Made by a program: the position numbers and the translations under genes
Source of the DNA: Pseudomonadales bacterium
Lineage (GTDB): Bacteria; Pseudomonadota; Gammaproteobacteria; Pseudomonadales; Azotimanducaceae
Direction of reading: 5' to 3'
DNA: 64,000 bases
Assembly (NCBI GenBank): GCA_017642855.1
Contig: JAEPOO010000001.1
Location: 248,001 to 312,000 of the forward strand
Notes under the pieces: generated by a model
What the model was told of the DNA's origin: nothing
The model's database searches: none
What the model saw: only the letters and a program-made list of their open reading frames with translations
In this document: positions 8,613-16,892 of the stretch, one piece after another
How the letters are laid out: every line of letters begins with the position of its first letter
How positions within the stretch are numbered: position 1 is the first letter of the stretch

Positions 8613-9500
8613 TTAGGCGTGGTCTAGAAGGAATCCTTTTAGCAAGTTATAGAGCTGATCGAATTCGTCGTGGTGTAGCCAGTGTCCTGCGTTTTCAATC
8701 ACCTCGAGTCGGCAGTCCTTAAAGTAGCGGCTGGTGTCATGGTGCCCTATGCGATGTTCATAACCCTCAGTGGCGTTGATCAGCAAAACCGGGCAATCGA
8801 TCGTAGTCCAGAAGTCTCGCATGTCACTACGGTTGTCCATGGCGAGCCAGCCAACATAACTATAGGGGTCGAACTTCCAGCTGTAGGTACCATCCTCGTT
8901 GCGATTGCTGCCGTGTATCGTCAGATGGCGTGCCCGTTCTTCGCTGAGATGAGGGTTCGAGGTCTGCATTCTTGAAAATGCCGCCTCGAGGGTCTCGTAG
9001 CGTTTGGGTACTCGACCCGCCTGGTCGCGGGTTGCTTCGAACAACGCCGTGACACGCTCTGTAGTTGATTCGCTGCTGGCCATGTCCCAAAATTCCGCGC
9101 CTACACCTTCAATACTCACCAGGCTGGCAACTTTTTCCGGGAACAGGCCTGCAAACAGTGTTGCAATGGTGCCGCCCAGTGAGTGACCCACCAGATGTAC
9201 AGGCGCCAGCGCCTGCTGCTCGATCAGCTGCGCAATGTCATAGACGTAGTTGTAGATACCGTAGACCGAGCCCTTAGCCCATTCTGAGTCACCATGACCT
9301 CTAAGATCGGGTGCGATAACGTGATAGTCCTGGCAGAGGAGCTCGCTGGTCCAGTCCCAGTTATGGCAGTGATCCTGAGATCCGTGAACAAGCAGCACAG
9401 AAGGGGCGGTCTCGTTTCCCCAGTCCAGGAAGTGAAGTTTAAGACCGTGGGAAAAGTAGGAGTGTGAAGTGGGCCTCGCCTGATGGGCTTCGTTACCCAT
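8613..9500 (-). CDS. Alpha/beta hydrolase
   Basis: A 295-residue alpha/beta-hydrolase. The oxyanion motif LLVHGSQDHCHNWD, the nucleophile elbow HLVGHSLGGTIA (serine), an acid in the strand-7 region and the final histidine NAGHWLHHDEF make a complete triad. It is translated directly after the acyl-CoA ligase: the stop and start codons share one base (TAATG), so the two act from one mRNA. Such pairs often process ester or thioester lipid substrates, but the specific substrate is not visible. Confidence 0.85.
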   Translation of the reverse strand: MGNEAHQARPTSHSYFSHGLKLHFLDWGNETAPSVLLVHGSQDHCHNWDWTSELLCQDYHVIAPDLRGHGDSEWAKGSVYGIYNYVYDIAQLIEQQALAPVHLVGHSLGGTIATLFAGLFPEKVASLVSIEGVGAEFWDMASSESTTERVTALFEATRDQAGRVPKRYETLEAAFSRMQTSNPHLSEERARHLTIHGSNRNEDGTYSWKFDPYSYVGWLAMDNRSDMRDFWTTIDCPVLLINATEGYEHRIGHHDTSRYFKDCRLEVIENAGHWLHHDEFDQLYNLLKGFLLDHA

Positions 9501-11305
9501 TAAAATGCAACTTCCCTTTGCACGATCTTGTCATAGAAGTCGCTGTCAAGGCGCGAATAGACTGAATCGCCTGGCTTCATCACAAACAGGTGATCGGTCA
9601 CCTTATCCAGGTGGAATGCCTGGTCCCTCAAATCGTTTTTCTGAAGTTTGTGAGTCGTCGTGGTCGGCAGGTCTTCCAGAAGTCTGAGGAAAATAGGTCG
9701 CGCGTAACCGGGGAGGTTATCTGCGATGTGCTCTGAGAGAGTCTGCACATCAACGGAATCAACGGTGACACCTTCTCTAAGTACCACTGCCGCCATGCCC
9801 GCTCGCCCATCGGTACCAGGTATCTCGACGCCATAAACATTGCTGAAAATGATGTCGTTGTGCTGATTGATGATTTCGCCAACCTCATTGGTCGAGACGT
9901 TTTCGCTCTTCCAACGGAATGTGTCTCCAACTCGATCAACAAACTGATAGTGTTTCCGGCCGAAGGCAAAGCCAACGTCCACGGTTTTCATCAGATCGCC
10001 AGAGTTGAAGTAAGCATCTCCATCCTCAAAGACATCTCTCAGAATTTTCTTGTCAGTCGCGTCTTCGCTGGTATAGCCCTCGAACTCTGAGGTCTGAGTA
10101 ATCTCGATCAACAACAGGCCCGGTTCTCCATCGGGTTGTTCAATGCAGAATCCCTGATCAGTTTTAATGATCTCATCGTTGGCGATGTCATACGCGACAA
10201 TCTTGCAGGGTGCGATACCCAGTCCAACGGTGCACTCTTTGTTGAAAACATTAGCAAATCCGCCGTTTCCCTCACTCGCGCCATAAAACTCACCGATCCT
10301 CTCGATATCGAACCGTTCTTTGAACGCTTTCCAGATATCGGGCCGGAGACCATTACCAACGATTGAGCGAATGGGGTTCTCGCGATCTTTCGAAGATTCA
10401 GGTTGACTCATCAGGTACCGAAGGAACTCTCCGATATAAACGAAGCAGGTGCAGTTGTGCTTTCTGATGTCGTCCCAGAATGCACTGACTGAGAGCTTGC
10501 GCCTGATCACCGTAGATGCGCCCACGGTGAATGCGGCAGTTAGCCCGACCATGAGGCCGGTCCCGTGGTAAAGCGGAAGACAGTTGTACATGCGGTCAGT
10601 CTGTTTGATGCGCAGCAGGAAGTTCGCAGACATCCCGGCAGCCGGCAACATGCGGCGGTGTGAAACACGTGCAGCTTTAGGTAGCCCGGTGGTGCCAGAG
10701 GTAAAAATATAGAGCGCAGTATGACCAATCTGCAGCTGGCGTGTCTCGATTGGGTCAGTAGGCAGAAGCGCTTCATCGTGACTATCGAGTTCTACCGACC
10801 AGTTGGGCGCAGGTCGATGGCCACCATCTCTGACCAAAAGATAATCCCGTCCATCTTCGAGTGTCAGATCCTCTCGCACCTCGTTCAAAGGTTCTGTCAG
10901 TTCTTCGCCGAAGATAATCTTCTTTGATGCGGTGAGATTGATGCAGTGGGTTAGTTGCTGTCTGGTGAGGTTCGTGTTGATCAGACCAGCGACGGCGCCA
11001 AGCTTGCAGATGGCTACGATCTGAACGACGAATTCTATTCGGTTCTGCATAAAAAGTGAGACACAATCACCGAGTCCGATGCCGTTGGATCTCAGGCAAT
11101 GAGCCACGCGGTTCGCTCGAGCATTCAGGCCTGACCAGGTTTCTTTCTCGCCCTCACAAATCAGGGCGATTTCGTCGGGATAGCTTTTTGCATTTTGTTC
11201 CACCAGCAGGGAGAAGGAATTGATGTCGTCTGCGGCTGGTGGTTTGGTGGTTGCGGCTGCGGCCAGAACCCGAAGGTCGCCGAAAAAATTCCTGATTGTT
11301 TGCAT
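9500..11305 (-). CDS. Very-long-chain / FATP-type acyl-CoA synthetase
   Basis: A 601-residue adenylate-forming enzyme that would activate fatty or steroid-like acids with CoA. The AMP signature YIFTSGTTGLPKAARVSHRR, the adenine pocket GEFYGASEGN, and FVDRVGDTFRWKSENVSTNEV are of the FadD6/FATP subgroup (VLACS), which has the R-W-K-x-E-N-V-x-T form instead of the R-x-K-D-x-I form of ordinary FadD. The catalytic C-terminal lysine lies in THKLQKNDLR. It is first in a two-gene operon with the hydrolase. The upstream 583 bp separate it from the divergent F420 run. Confidence 0.85.
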   Translation of the reverse strand: MQTIRNFFGDLRVLAAAATTKPPAADDINSFSLLVEQNAKSYPDEIALICEGEKETWSGLNARANRVAHCLRSNGIGLGDCVSLFMQNRIEFVVQIVAICKLGAVAGLINTNLTRQQLTHCINLTASKKIIFGEELTEPLNEVREDLTLEDGRDYLLVRDGGHRPAPNWSVELDSHDEALLPTDPIETRQLQIGHTALYIFTSGTTGLPKAARVSHRRMLPAAGMSANFLLRIKQTDRMYNCLPLYHGTGLMVGLTAAFTVGASTVIRRKLSVSAFWDDIRKHNCTCFVYIGEFLRYLMSQPESSKDRENPIRSIVGNGLRPDIWKAFKERFDIERIGEFYGASEGNGGFANVFNKECTVGLGIAPCKIVAYDIANDEIIKTDQGFCIEQPDGEPGLLLIEITQTSEFEGYTSEDATDKKILRDVFEDGDAYFNSGDLMKTVDVGFAFGRKHYQFVDRVGDTFRWKSENVSTNEVGEIINQHNDIIFSNVYGVEIPGTDGRAGMAAVVLREGVTVDSVDVQTLSEHIADNLPGYARPIFLRLLEDLPTTTTHKLQKNDLRDQAFHLDKVTDHLFVMKPGDSVYSRLDSDFYDKIVQREVAF

Positions 11306-11387
11306 ACTTTGGCGATGTCATTCGTAGATCGATGAATGGGCCTGGAATGATATCGAGTCCTTTTCGATGGGTACAGATATGTAGGAA

Positions 11388-11417
11388 ATGGCTGACAGGC
11401 CTATATCTGTCAGCCAT
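11388..11417. promoter_or_regulatory. 11-bp perfect inverted repeat (possible operator)
   Basis: ATGGCTGACAG and CTGTCAGCCAT are separated by the 8-nt spacer GCCTATAT. It lies about 80 bp upstream of the acyl-CoA ligase start and has no T tract, so an operator for a dimeric repressor is more likely than a terminator. No regulator gene is adjacent. Confidence 0.45.
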
Positions 11418-11547
11418 GTAATTCGAGGCTTATTTATAAAGATTTGAGCGGGGTCAGTTTTCGATTTTCTGCACTAGCAGACCTGTTGGACGCTTAAATA
11501 CAAGGGTTTACGTTGCCCGAACGGTCGACTTATTCACATTTTGTGGG

Positions 11548-11569
11548 GTCAGTTCAACGCTGAACTGAC
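11548..11569. repeat. 9-bp inverted repeat GTCAGTTCA-N4-TGAACTGAC
   Basis: A perfect 9-bp hairpin with a 4-nt loop ACGC. It begins inside a TGGGGTCAGTT phrase whose core GGGGTCAGTT also occurs near 11447. It could be an operator, or a small dispersed repeat of the kind that carries GGGGTCAG termini. A genome-wide count would decide. Confidence 0.4.
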
Positions 11570-11717
11570 GTGTTCGACGTGAGGCTCTTATGACAGCCTT
11601 AACAGGCTAAGTGATTGAAAAAAATAGATAAATTCAAAATTGGTCAAAATTTGTCCAAAGCGATGCGCATCGAGAGTAAATCGGTATTTATGGGAGAAAA
11701 GTGACTTATCACCAGAG

Positions 11718-11740
11718 TTATCCACAGAAATTGTGGAAAA
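11718..11740. promoter_or_regulatory. DnaA-box-like pair
   Basis: TTATCCACA at 11718-11726 is a perfect consensus DnaA box; TGTGGAAAA at 11732-11740 is an opposed copy with one mismatch (TTTTCCACA on the minus strand). Together they form the inverted repeat TCCACA-N5-TGTGGA. No dnaA, dnaN, gidA or parAB gene is near, so DnaA-mediated gene regulation or chance is likelier than a replication origin. Confidence 0.4.
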
Positions 11741-11888
11741 CTGAACCCGGATGACCTGCAGACCATCGCCTGCACCCTTCTGGCGCCTGTGTAAAGATGA
11801 GGCGGCAGCCTTTACGCCATGAAATTGTGCTACATTCGCTGCCTTTCTGAGGGTGATAGTCTGAGTGAGCAGGGTGGAGGACAGAAGT

Positions 11889-13040
11889 ATGGGTGACGTG
11901 AAAGTCTTCGGGAAATTTGATGAGAAATTCACAACCGCGATCGAGCAGTTCGCGGAAAATATCGCCAAGGACGAAGACGTTGGCGCAAGCTTTGCGGCTT
12001 CCGTGGACGGTGAGATGGTCATCGACGTCTGGGGTGGTCACCTTGACACCGAACGAACCATGCCTTGGCAGGAAGATACCCTTGTTAACGTCTGGTCCTC
12101 CACCAAAACAGTATCTTTCCTCTGCGCGCTGGTTCTAGCGGATCGTGGTCTGCTGGATCTGGAGGCCCCGGTGTCGGACTATTGGCCCGAGTTTGCGGCC
12201 AATGGCAAAGAAGGGGTCCTGGTCTGGCACTTCCTCGACCATGCTGCAGGGCTGTCAGGATTGGATGTATCGGTCAGTCAGGATGATCAGTACGATTGGG
12301 AAAAGATGACGTCCCTCCTGGCGGCTCAGAAACCCTGGTGGGAACCAGGCAAGGCGGTGGGTTATCACGCTCTGACACAGGGCTATCTGATCGGTGAGTT
12401 GGTGCGCAGGACGACCGGAAAGACGTTGGGCGAGTTTACCCGTGAGGAAATTGCTGGCCCCCTCGGCGCGGACTTTCACATCGGGGCTCCCGATGATGTG
12501 TTACCCCGTATCTGTGATCTGATTATTGCGCCGGAGACAACTTCCAATAATGATCAGTTAGATGATGATCCAGAATCGATCGCTCGAAAGACGTTCAGTT
12601 CCCCTCGTGCCCAGGCAGAAGCCTGTAACACGCTGGCCTGGCGTAAGGCAGAAATTCCTGCTGCGAATGGTCAGGGCAACGCGCGCTCGCTGGTTCGTCT
12701 CCAGACCCCGCTTGCCTGTGACGGCAGTGCTTTCGGAGTAGATCTGGTGTCGAAGAAGACCGCAGCGGCCATTATGAAAGAGCGGATATCAGGCACTGAC
12801 CTGGTTCTGAAGATGCCGGTGGTTTTTGGTCTTGGTTTCGCGCTCAATCGAGGCCCGCTGCCGCTGACGCCAAATCCTAACTCCTGTTTCTGGGCAGGTT
12901 GGGGCGGTTCAAATGTGGTGATTGATCAGGATGCCCGTGTCGTTACCGCTTATGCGATGAATCGGATGTTCCCTAGTCTTATCGGAGACACCCGTTCGTT
13001 CCTGATTCGTCAGAAGTTCTACGAGAGTTTGGCTGCTTGA
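11889..13040 (+). CDS. Serine hydrolase of the beta-lactamase/esterase EstB type
   Basis: About 383 residues. The motif WSSTKTVSF is the S-x-x-K active site of class C beta-lactamase-like serine hydrolases; the tyrosine motif is in the YHALTQGYL segment and the closing WAGWGGSN supplies the third motif (HxG/WGG position). Family members are esterases, lactamases or peptidases acting on small esters. I take the ATG at 11889 because GGTGGAGG stands 8 nt before it; a GTG at 11865 is less likely. It overlaps the TrmY-like gene by 4 nt (TTGA), so it is the first gene of the long plus-strand run that includes F420 biosynthesis. Confidence 0.8.
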   Translation: MGDVKVFGKFDEKFTTAIEQFAENIAKDEDVGASFAASVDGEMVIDVWGGHLDTERTMPWQEDTLVNVWSSTKTVSFLCALVLADRGLLDLEAPVSDYWPEFAANGKEGVLVWHFLDHAAGLSGLDVSVSQDDQYDWEKMTSLLAAQKPWWEPGKAVGYHALTQGYLIGELVRRTTGKTLGEFTREEIAGPLGADFHIGAPDDVLPRICDLIIAPETTSNNDQLDDDPESIARKTFSSPRAQAEACNTLAWRKAEIPAANGQGNARSLVRLQTPLACDGSAFGVDLVSKKTAAAIMKERISGTDLVLKMPVVFGLGFALNRGPLPLTPNPNSCFWAGWGGSNVVIDQDARVVTAYAMNRMFPSLIGDTRSFLIRQKFYESLAA

Positions 13041-13666
13041 ACGAGTTTATTGTTCGAGCGCGCGCCGCTGCGGTTGATGCAGACAGCTTCCTGGCCCAGA
13101 TTGGTCAGGGGCAAGGTGTGGAATACCTGTCTGACATACTTCGGCATGCGTTATTCGTCAGTCAGGGTCATCGGGAAGACGTAACCGTCAGTCTCGTGCT
13201 TGAGAAGAGCCAGGACTTCTCACGAGTGGTCTCTGTGTCTGGCGACTGTCTTGGTTCACTGGACAATATTCATGAAATGGCAATGCTGGAAGCCATAGCT
13301 GGTGCACTGCGCGAAGCGGCTAAACTGTCAAAGCATGAAACATGCACGGACAGCCGTGGAATCAGCGTTACGGCAAAGAGTTTTGAACAACGGGTCCGGG
13401 AGAGCGCTGAAGCGGGTACTGTGTTCCTGCTTGATCCGGACGGAGAGGACATACGTAGTAAAGAGGTTTCGGGCGAGCTTTCAGAGGCAGTGTTTGTCAT
13501 GACGGATCACACACCGATGCCAAAGAACACCTTTAAATCCATGCAGCGACAGGGGGTAAGGAAGGTTTCCTTGGGCCCTCGAATGCTTCACACCGCTCAA
13601 TGCGTAAGCATTCTGTTGAATGAGCTGGATCGATTAAGGAATAATCCCCCCCTTTTGAACGATTAG
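13037..13666 (+). CDS. trmY: TrmY-like SPOUT methyltransferase (putative tRNA pseudouridine N1-methyltransferase)
   Basis: A 209-residue protein of the DUF358/COG1901 family. Archaeal TrmY methylates pseudouridine 54 of tRNA at N1 with AdoMet; bacterial homologues exist in some gammaproteobacteria (annotated as putative pseudouridine methyltransferases) and their substrate is unsettled. The N-terminus MNEFIVRARAA, the segment LRHALFVSQGHREDVTVSLVLE and above all the C-terminal knot KVSLGPRMLHTAQCVSILLNELDR match the family. The start is a TTG that overlaps the TGA of the upstream gene. Its position right before fno and the cof genes is unusual. Confidence 0.75.
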   Translation: MNEFIVRARAAAVDADSFLAQIGQGQGVEYLSDILRHALFVSQGHREDVTVSLVLEKSQDFSRVVSVSGDCLGSLDNIHEMAMLEAIAGALREAAKLSKHETCTDSRGISVTAKSFEQRVRESAEAGTVFLLDPDGEDIRSKEVSGELSEAVFVMTDHTPMPKNTFKSMQRQGVRKVSLGPRMLHTAQCVSILLNELDRLRNNPPLLND

Positions 13667-13683
13667 AAATTAGAGAGAGTCAT

Positions 13684-14352
13684 ATGACGGAGACGGTCAA
13701 ATCAATTGCAATACTTGGTGGCACAGGTGATCTGGGTGGCGGTCTTGCCCGCCAGTGGTCTAGAGCCGGTTACCAGATCCTGATTGGATCACGCACACTG
13801 GAGAAGGGTGAAGCTGCTGCGAAAGCACTGCTTGATGAATTCCCTGACCTGAACGTCACGGGCCATGAAAACCTGGAAGCTGCGACGGCGGCTGACCTGG
13901 TTGTGCTGACGGTGCCTTTTGAGCATCAGTTGAGCACACTGGAGACAGTTAAGTCGGGTCTGGCTGGCAAAATTCTGATCGATGTCACGGTGCCCCTGGT
14001 GCCGCCTAAAGTCGGTACGGTTCAGCTGCCTGAATCTGGTAGTGCGGCGGTTCAAGCCCAGGACTTCCTGGGAGAAGACGTGCAGGTGGTTTCGGCGTTC
14101 CAGAATGTCGGTGCGATGCACCTGCAGGAAGATCATGCCATTGAGTGTGATGTGCTCGTGACCGGTAATAAGCGCGCGGCTCGCGATACGGTGATTGAAC
14201 TCGTAAAAGCAGTCGGCTTGAAAGGCTGGCACGCAGGTCCGCTCGCCAATGCCGCGGCTGCAGAGGCACTGACTTCTGTTCTGATTACCATTAATCGACA
14301 TCATGGCGTTGAAGGTAGTGGTATCGTCATCACTGGGGAACCTACCAAATAA
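13684..14352 (+). CDS. fno: F420H2:NADP+ oxidoreductase (Fno/NpdG)
   Basis: A 222-residue enzyme that exchanges hydride between NADPH and coenzyme F420, here probably to supply F420H2 to the LLM oxidoreductases downstream. The N-terminal Rossmann motif IAILGGTGDLGGGLARQW, followed by the NADP-type ending IGSR, the DLVVLTVPFEHQ segment and the C-terminal FQNVGAMHL / GPLANAAAAEALTS features match the Fno family and its usual length. It starts 17 nt after the TrmY-like gene with a GAGAG ribosome site and stops 26 nt before cofE. The close linkage with cofE makes the family assignment strong, rather than a pyrroline-carboxylate reductase-like enzyme. Confidence 0.9.
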   Translation: MTETVKSIAILGGTGDLGGGLARQWSRAGYQILIGSRTLEKGEAAAKALLDEFPDLNVTGHENLEAATAADLVVLTVPFEHQLSTLETVKSGLAGKILIDVTVPLVPPKVGTVQLPESGSAAVQAQDFLGEDVQVVSAFQNVGAMHLQEDHAIECDVLVTGNKRAARDTVIELVKAVGLKGWHAGPLANAAAAEALTSVLITINRHHGVEGSGIVITGEPTK

Positions 14353-14378
14353 CGCCTACTCAGTAACTGAAGCCTGAA

Positions 14379-15158
14379 ATGAAACTGACTTACTTCGGCG
14401 TCGACAACATCCCCATGGTGGAACCTGGGGATGACCTGGTCGATCTCATCAGCGAAGCTCTTGCGGGCATGGGTGAGAGTCTGCAGGAAAACGACGTCGT
14501 CGTGATTGCCCAGAAAATCATTTCGAAGGCCGAAGATCGATATCTCGATCTTCGGACTGTTGAGCCCGGCGAGGAAGCGATCCGGCTCGCGGAAGAGGTT
14601 GATAAGGATCCGCGAAAAGTCCAGGCCATTCTGGATGAATCCAACGATGTCGTTAGGGCGCGGCCCGGTGTGCTCATCGTAGAACAGAAAGGTGGCTTCG
14701 TTCAGGCAAACGCGGGGATCGATCAATCCAACATCATGCAGGGTGATGGCGACCCGGATGAGCTTTGTTTGCTTCTGCCCGTCGACTCTGACGCCAGCGC
14801 GGAAAAAATTCGACAGCTGATAGCGCAGCGCCATAATGTTAATGTTGGCGTTATCATCAATGATTCCCTTGGTCGCGCTTGGCGGATGGGCACGCTTGGT
14901 TTAGCGATTGGTGTTGCCGGATTCACGGCGCTGGAAGATTACATTGGTGGTTATGATATCTATGGCCGCGAACTTCAGGTTACCCAGGTGGGTGCCGCGG
15001 ATGAAATGGCCGCCGGTGCTTCGCTGGTCATGGGTCAGACCACAGAAAAAACGCCAGTGGTGATCGTTCGTGGTTATCTCCCCGCGGAGCCCGACGACGA
15101 GGCTTTGCGCGGTGTGAAGCCCCTGATTCGTCCACGTGATATGGACATGTTCCGCTGA
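14379..15158 (+). CDS. cofE: Coenzyme F420-0:L-glutamate ligase CofE
   Basis: A 259-residue GTP-dependent ligase that adds glutamate residues to F420-0. Typical motifs: DVVVIAQKIISKAEDR near residue 50, GVLIVEQKGGFVQANAGID, and INDSLGRAWRMGTLGLAIGVAG. The protein ends after the ligase domain, so it lacks the nitroreductase-like domain that is fused to the C-terminus in mycobacterial FbiB. In that respect it resembles archaeal CofE. It is followed by cofD with an 11-nt gap. Confidence 0.93.
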   Translation: MKLTYFGVDNIPMVEPGDDLVDLISEALAGMGESLQENDVVVIAQKIISKAEDRYLDLRTVEPGEEAIRLAEEVDKDPRKVQAILDESNDVVRARPGVLIVEQKGGFVQANAGIDQSNIMQGDGDPDELCLLLPVDSDASAEKIRQLIAQRHNVNVGVIINDSLGRAWRMGTLGLAIGVAGFTALEDYIGGYDIYGRELQVTQVGAADEMAAGASLVMGQTTEKTPVVIVRGYLPAEPDDEALRGVKPLIRPRDMDMFR

Positions 15159-15168
15159 GTCGCCCGTG

Positions 15169-16146
15169 ATGATTCCAGAGAGCAACCGTTACATCGCCTT
15201 AAGCGGCGGTGTGGGCGGTGCAAAACTGGTGCTGGGGCTATCTAAACTTCTATCTCCTGAACAGTTGACCGTTATTGCCAACACCGGGGACGATTTTGAG
15301 CACCTGGGTCTGTCGATCTGTCCGGATATTGATACGGTGCTTTACACCCTCGCTAATTGGAACAACAAGACGCTGGGATGGGGCCAGGAAGGGGAAACCT
15401 GGAACTTCCTTGAGGCGCTCAAGCGACTTGAAGGCGAGAGCTGGTTCAACCTGGGCGACAGGGATATGGCCACGCACATCACTCGTACCGAAAAGCTGAA
15501 GGCAGGGCAATCACTGTCAGAGGTGATCGCTTTTCTGTGCGATCGAATGGGGATTAAACATCCTGTTGTCCCCATGACTGATGAGAGGGTGAGAACCATC
15601 GTTCAAACACGCGATGCCGGTCCGCTCGCCTTTCAACATTATTTTGTGCGAGACCGTTGTGAACCCGCGGTGGACGGTTTTGAATTCAGCGGCATTGGTG
15701 ATGCAAAACCGAGCCCTGGGTTCTCTGAAGCGCTTGATAACGACCTGACGGCTATTCTGGTTTGCCCTTCGAACCCCTTTGTTTCCGTCGATCCCATTCT
15801 GGGTATTCCCGGCGTGGTGGACAGGATTCGAGAGAAGATGATCCCGGTGGTCGTGGTATCGAATATTGTTGGTGGCATGGCGATCAAAGGGCCAGCGGCA
15901 AAGATGATGACGGAGCTCGGAATGCCGAAGACCGCTGTCGGGGTCGCGCATCACTATATTGAGAAATATGGTGACCTCTTCACAGGATTTATTCTTGATG
16001 AGACTGACGCCTATCTCGCCCCAGAGGTAGAGGCACTGGGCCTCTCGACTATCGTGGCTCCCTCAGTCATGGTAACGTTGCATGACAAAACTGAACTGGC
16101 AGCCCGGGTGCTGGACTTTGCCTCTGAGTTGAAGTCCAGCCTCTAA
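15169..16146 (+). CDS. cofD: F420-0 synthase CofD (phospho-lactate/PEP/phosphoglycerate transferase)
   Basis: About 325 residues. CofD transfers the phospho-lactyl-type group from the guanylated donor made by CofC to Fo, giving F420-0 or its dehydro form. The N-terminal motif ALSGGVGGAKLVLGLSKLL is the family signature, and LVCPSNPFVSVDPIL with VVSNIVGGMAIKGPA are the conserved donor-site segments. The start is the ATG at 15169, or the GTG just before it; a start at 15136 would overlap cofE and add residues not seen in the family. Donor choice cannot be read from the sequence by eye. Confidence 0.93.
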   Translation: MIPESNRYIALSGGVGGAKLVLGLSKLLSPEQLTVIANTGDDFEHLGLSICPDIDTVLYTLANWNNKTLGWGQEGETWNFLEALKRLEGESWFNLGDRDMATHITRTEKLKAGQSLSEVIAFLCDRMGIKHPVVPMTDERVRTIVQTRDAGPLAFQHYFVRDRCEPAVDGFEFSGIGDAKPSPGFSEALDNDLTAILVCPSNPFVSVDPILGIPGVVDRIREKMIPVVVVSNIVGGMAIKGPAAKMMTELGMPKTAVGVAHHYIEKYGDLFTGFILDETDAYLAPEVEALGLSTIVAPSVMVTLHDKTELAARVLDFASELKSSL

Positions 16147-16168
16147 ATCCACATTCATTTGCGGGCAA

Positions 16169-16882
16169 ATGGTCACAACGACTGCGGTAATCCCAATCAA
16201 GCAACTGGCAGACGCTAAACAGCGTCTTTCAGGATTGCTTTCAGCTGAGGAGCGCAAGGCGCTGTTCACTGCGATGGTCGCTGATGTGCTGACGGCGGTT
16301 GAAGCCTGCGCTTCGATAGAGCGCATTATTATAGTGACCGACGATGAGGAGGTTGCGGAACTGGCGACCGGGTTTGGCGCAGAAATCAGACCGGAGCCAG
16401 AGGATCCCGGATTGATTGAAGCCGTCACCGAATCGGGTCGGCAATTGGCAGCTGAAGGGGTCCACTGCATGATATTCCTCCCCGGAGACGTGCCCCTGGT
16501 CTCGCCGGACGAGCTCGAGGTTGTCATGGAAGGTTTCGGCCTCTCGGATCAGGCAGAGTTTTTGATCGTGCCAGCCAGTGATTTGGGTGGTTCGAATTGC
16601 GTGGCGGTATCGCCGCCGGATTGCATGGTGTTTGGCTTCGGTGAGGACAGTTTCAGGCGCCATCTGGGGCTGGCGAAAGAGCAGGGCATTGATCCCCAGG
16701 TCGTCAAGCTGCCAGGTCTTGGGCTCGATATTGATACACCGGAAGATTTGAAGCTGCTGCTGGATCAGGTGTCTGAACAAGCGAGAGATGGGCAGGAATC
16801 CGGGCGGGAATATAGTACAGTGCGTTTCCTGGTATCGAGCGGAATTGCCGAGCGTTTGGAAAGCCAGGAACTTAAAGTATAG
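16169..16882 (+). CDS. cofC: Phospholactate-type guanylyltransferase CofC
   Basis: A 237-residue nucleotidyltransferase of the MobA-like fold. It loads 2-phospholactate, PEP or 3-phosphoglycerate with GMP for CofD, depending on lineage. Visible: AVIPIKQLADAKQRLSGLLS at the N-terminus (nucleotide loop with the K-x-R-L motif), the metal-site strand MIFLPGDVPLVSPDE, and LDIDTPEDLKLLL at the end. The last 40 residues are a variable tail. It sits 22 nt after cofD and 10 nt before fbiC. Confidence 0.9.
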   Translation: MVTTTAVIPIKQLADAKQRLSGLLSAEERKALFTAMVADVLTAVEACASIERIIIVTDDEEVAELATGFGAEIRPEPEDPGLIEAVTESGRQLAAEGVHCMIFLPGDVPLVSPDELEVVMEGFGLSDQAEFLIVPASDLGGSNCVAVSPPDCMVFGFGEDSFRRHLGLAKEQGIDPQVVKLPGLGLDIDTPEDLKLLLDQVSEQARDGQESGREYSTVRFLVSSGIAERLESQELKV

Positions 16883-16892
16883 GAGCCGAAAG

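Larger units (their letters stand above)
11306..11888. other. Intergenic region rich in palindromes (divergent promoter region)
   Basis: 583 bp without a convincing gene, between the minus-strand acyl-CoA ligase and the plus-strand serine hydrolase that heads the F420 run. It contains an 11-bp inverted repeat (11388-11417), a 9-bp inverted repeat (11548-11569), a 12-bp palindrome CGATGCGCATCG (11661-11672) and a DnaA-box-like pair (11718-11740). The phrase GGGGTCAGTT occurs twice (around 11447 and 11545). The stretch 11610-11660 is AT-rich. Promoters in both directions must lie here but I cannot place -35/-10 boxes with confidence. Confidence 0.7.

Noticed and set aside
11600..11740. Chromosomal origin of replication
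   Set aside because: Only one perfect and one imperfect DnaA box, and no dnaA, dnaN, gidA, parAB or rpmH gene nearby.
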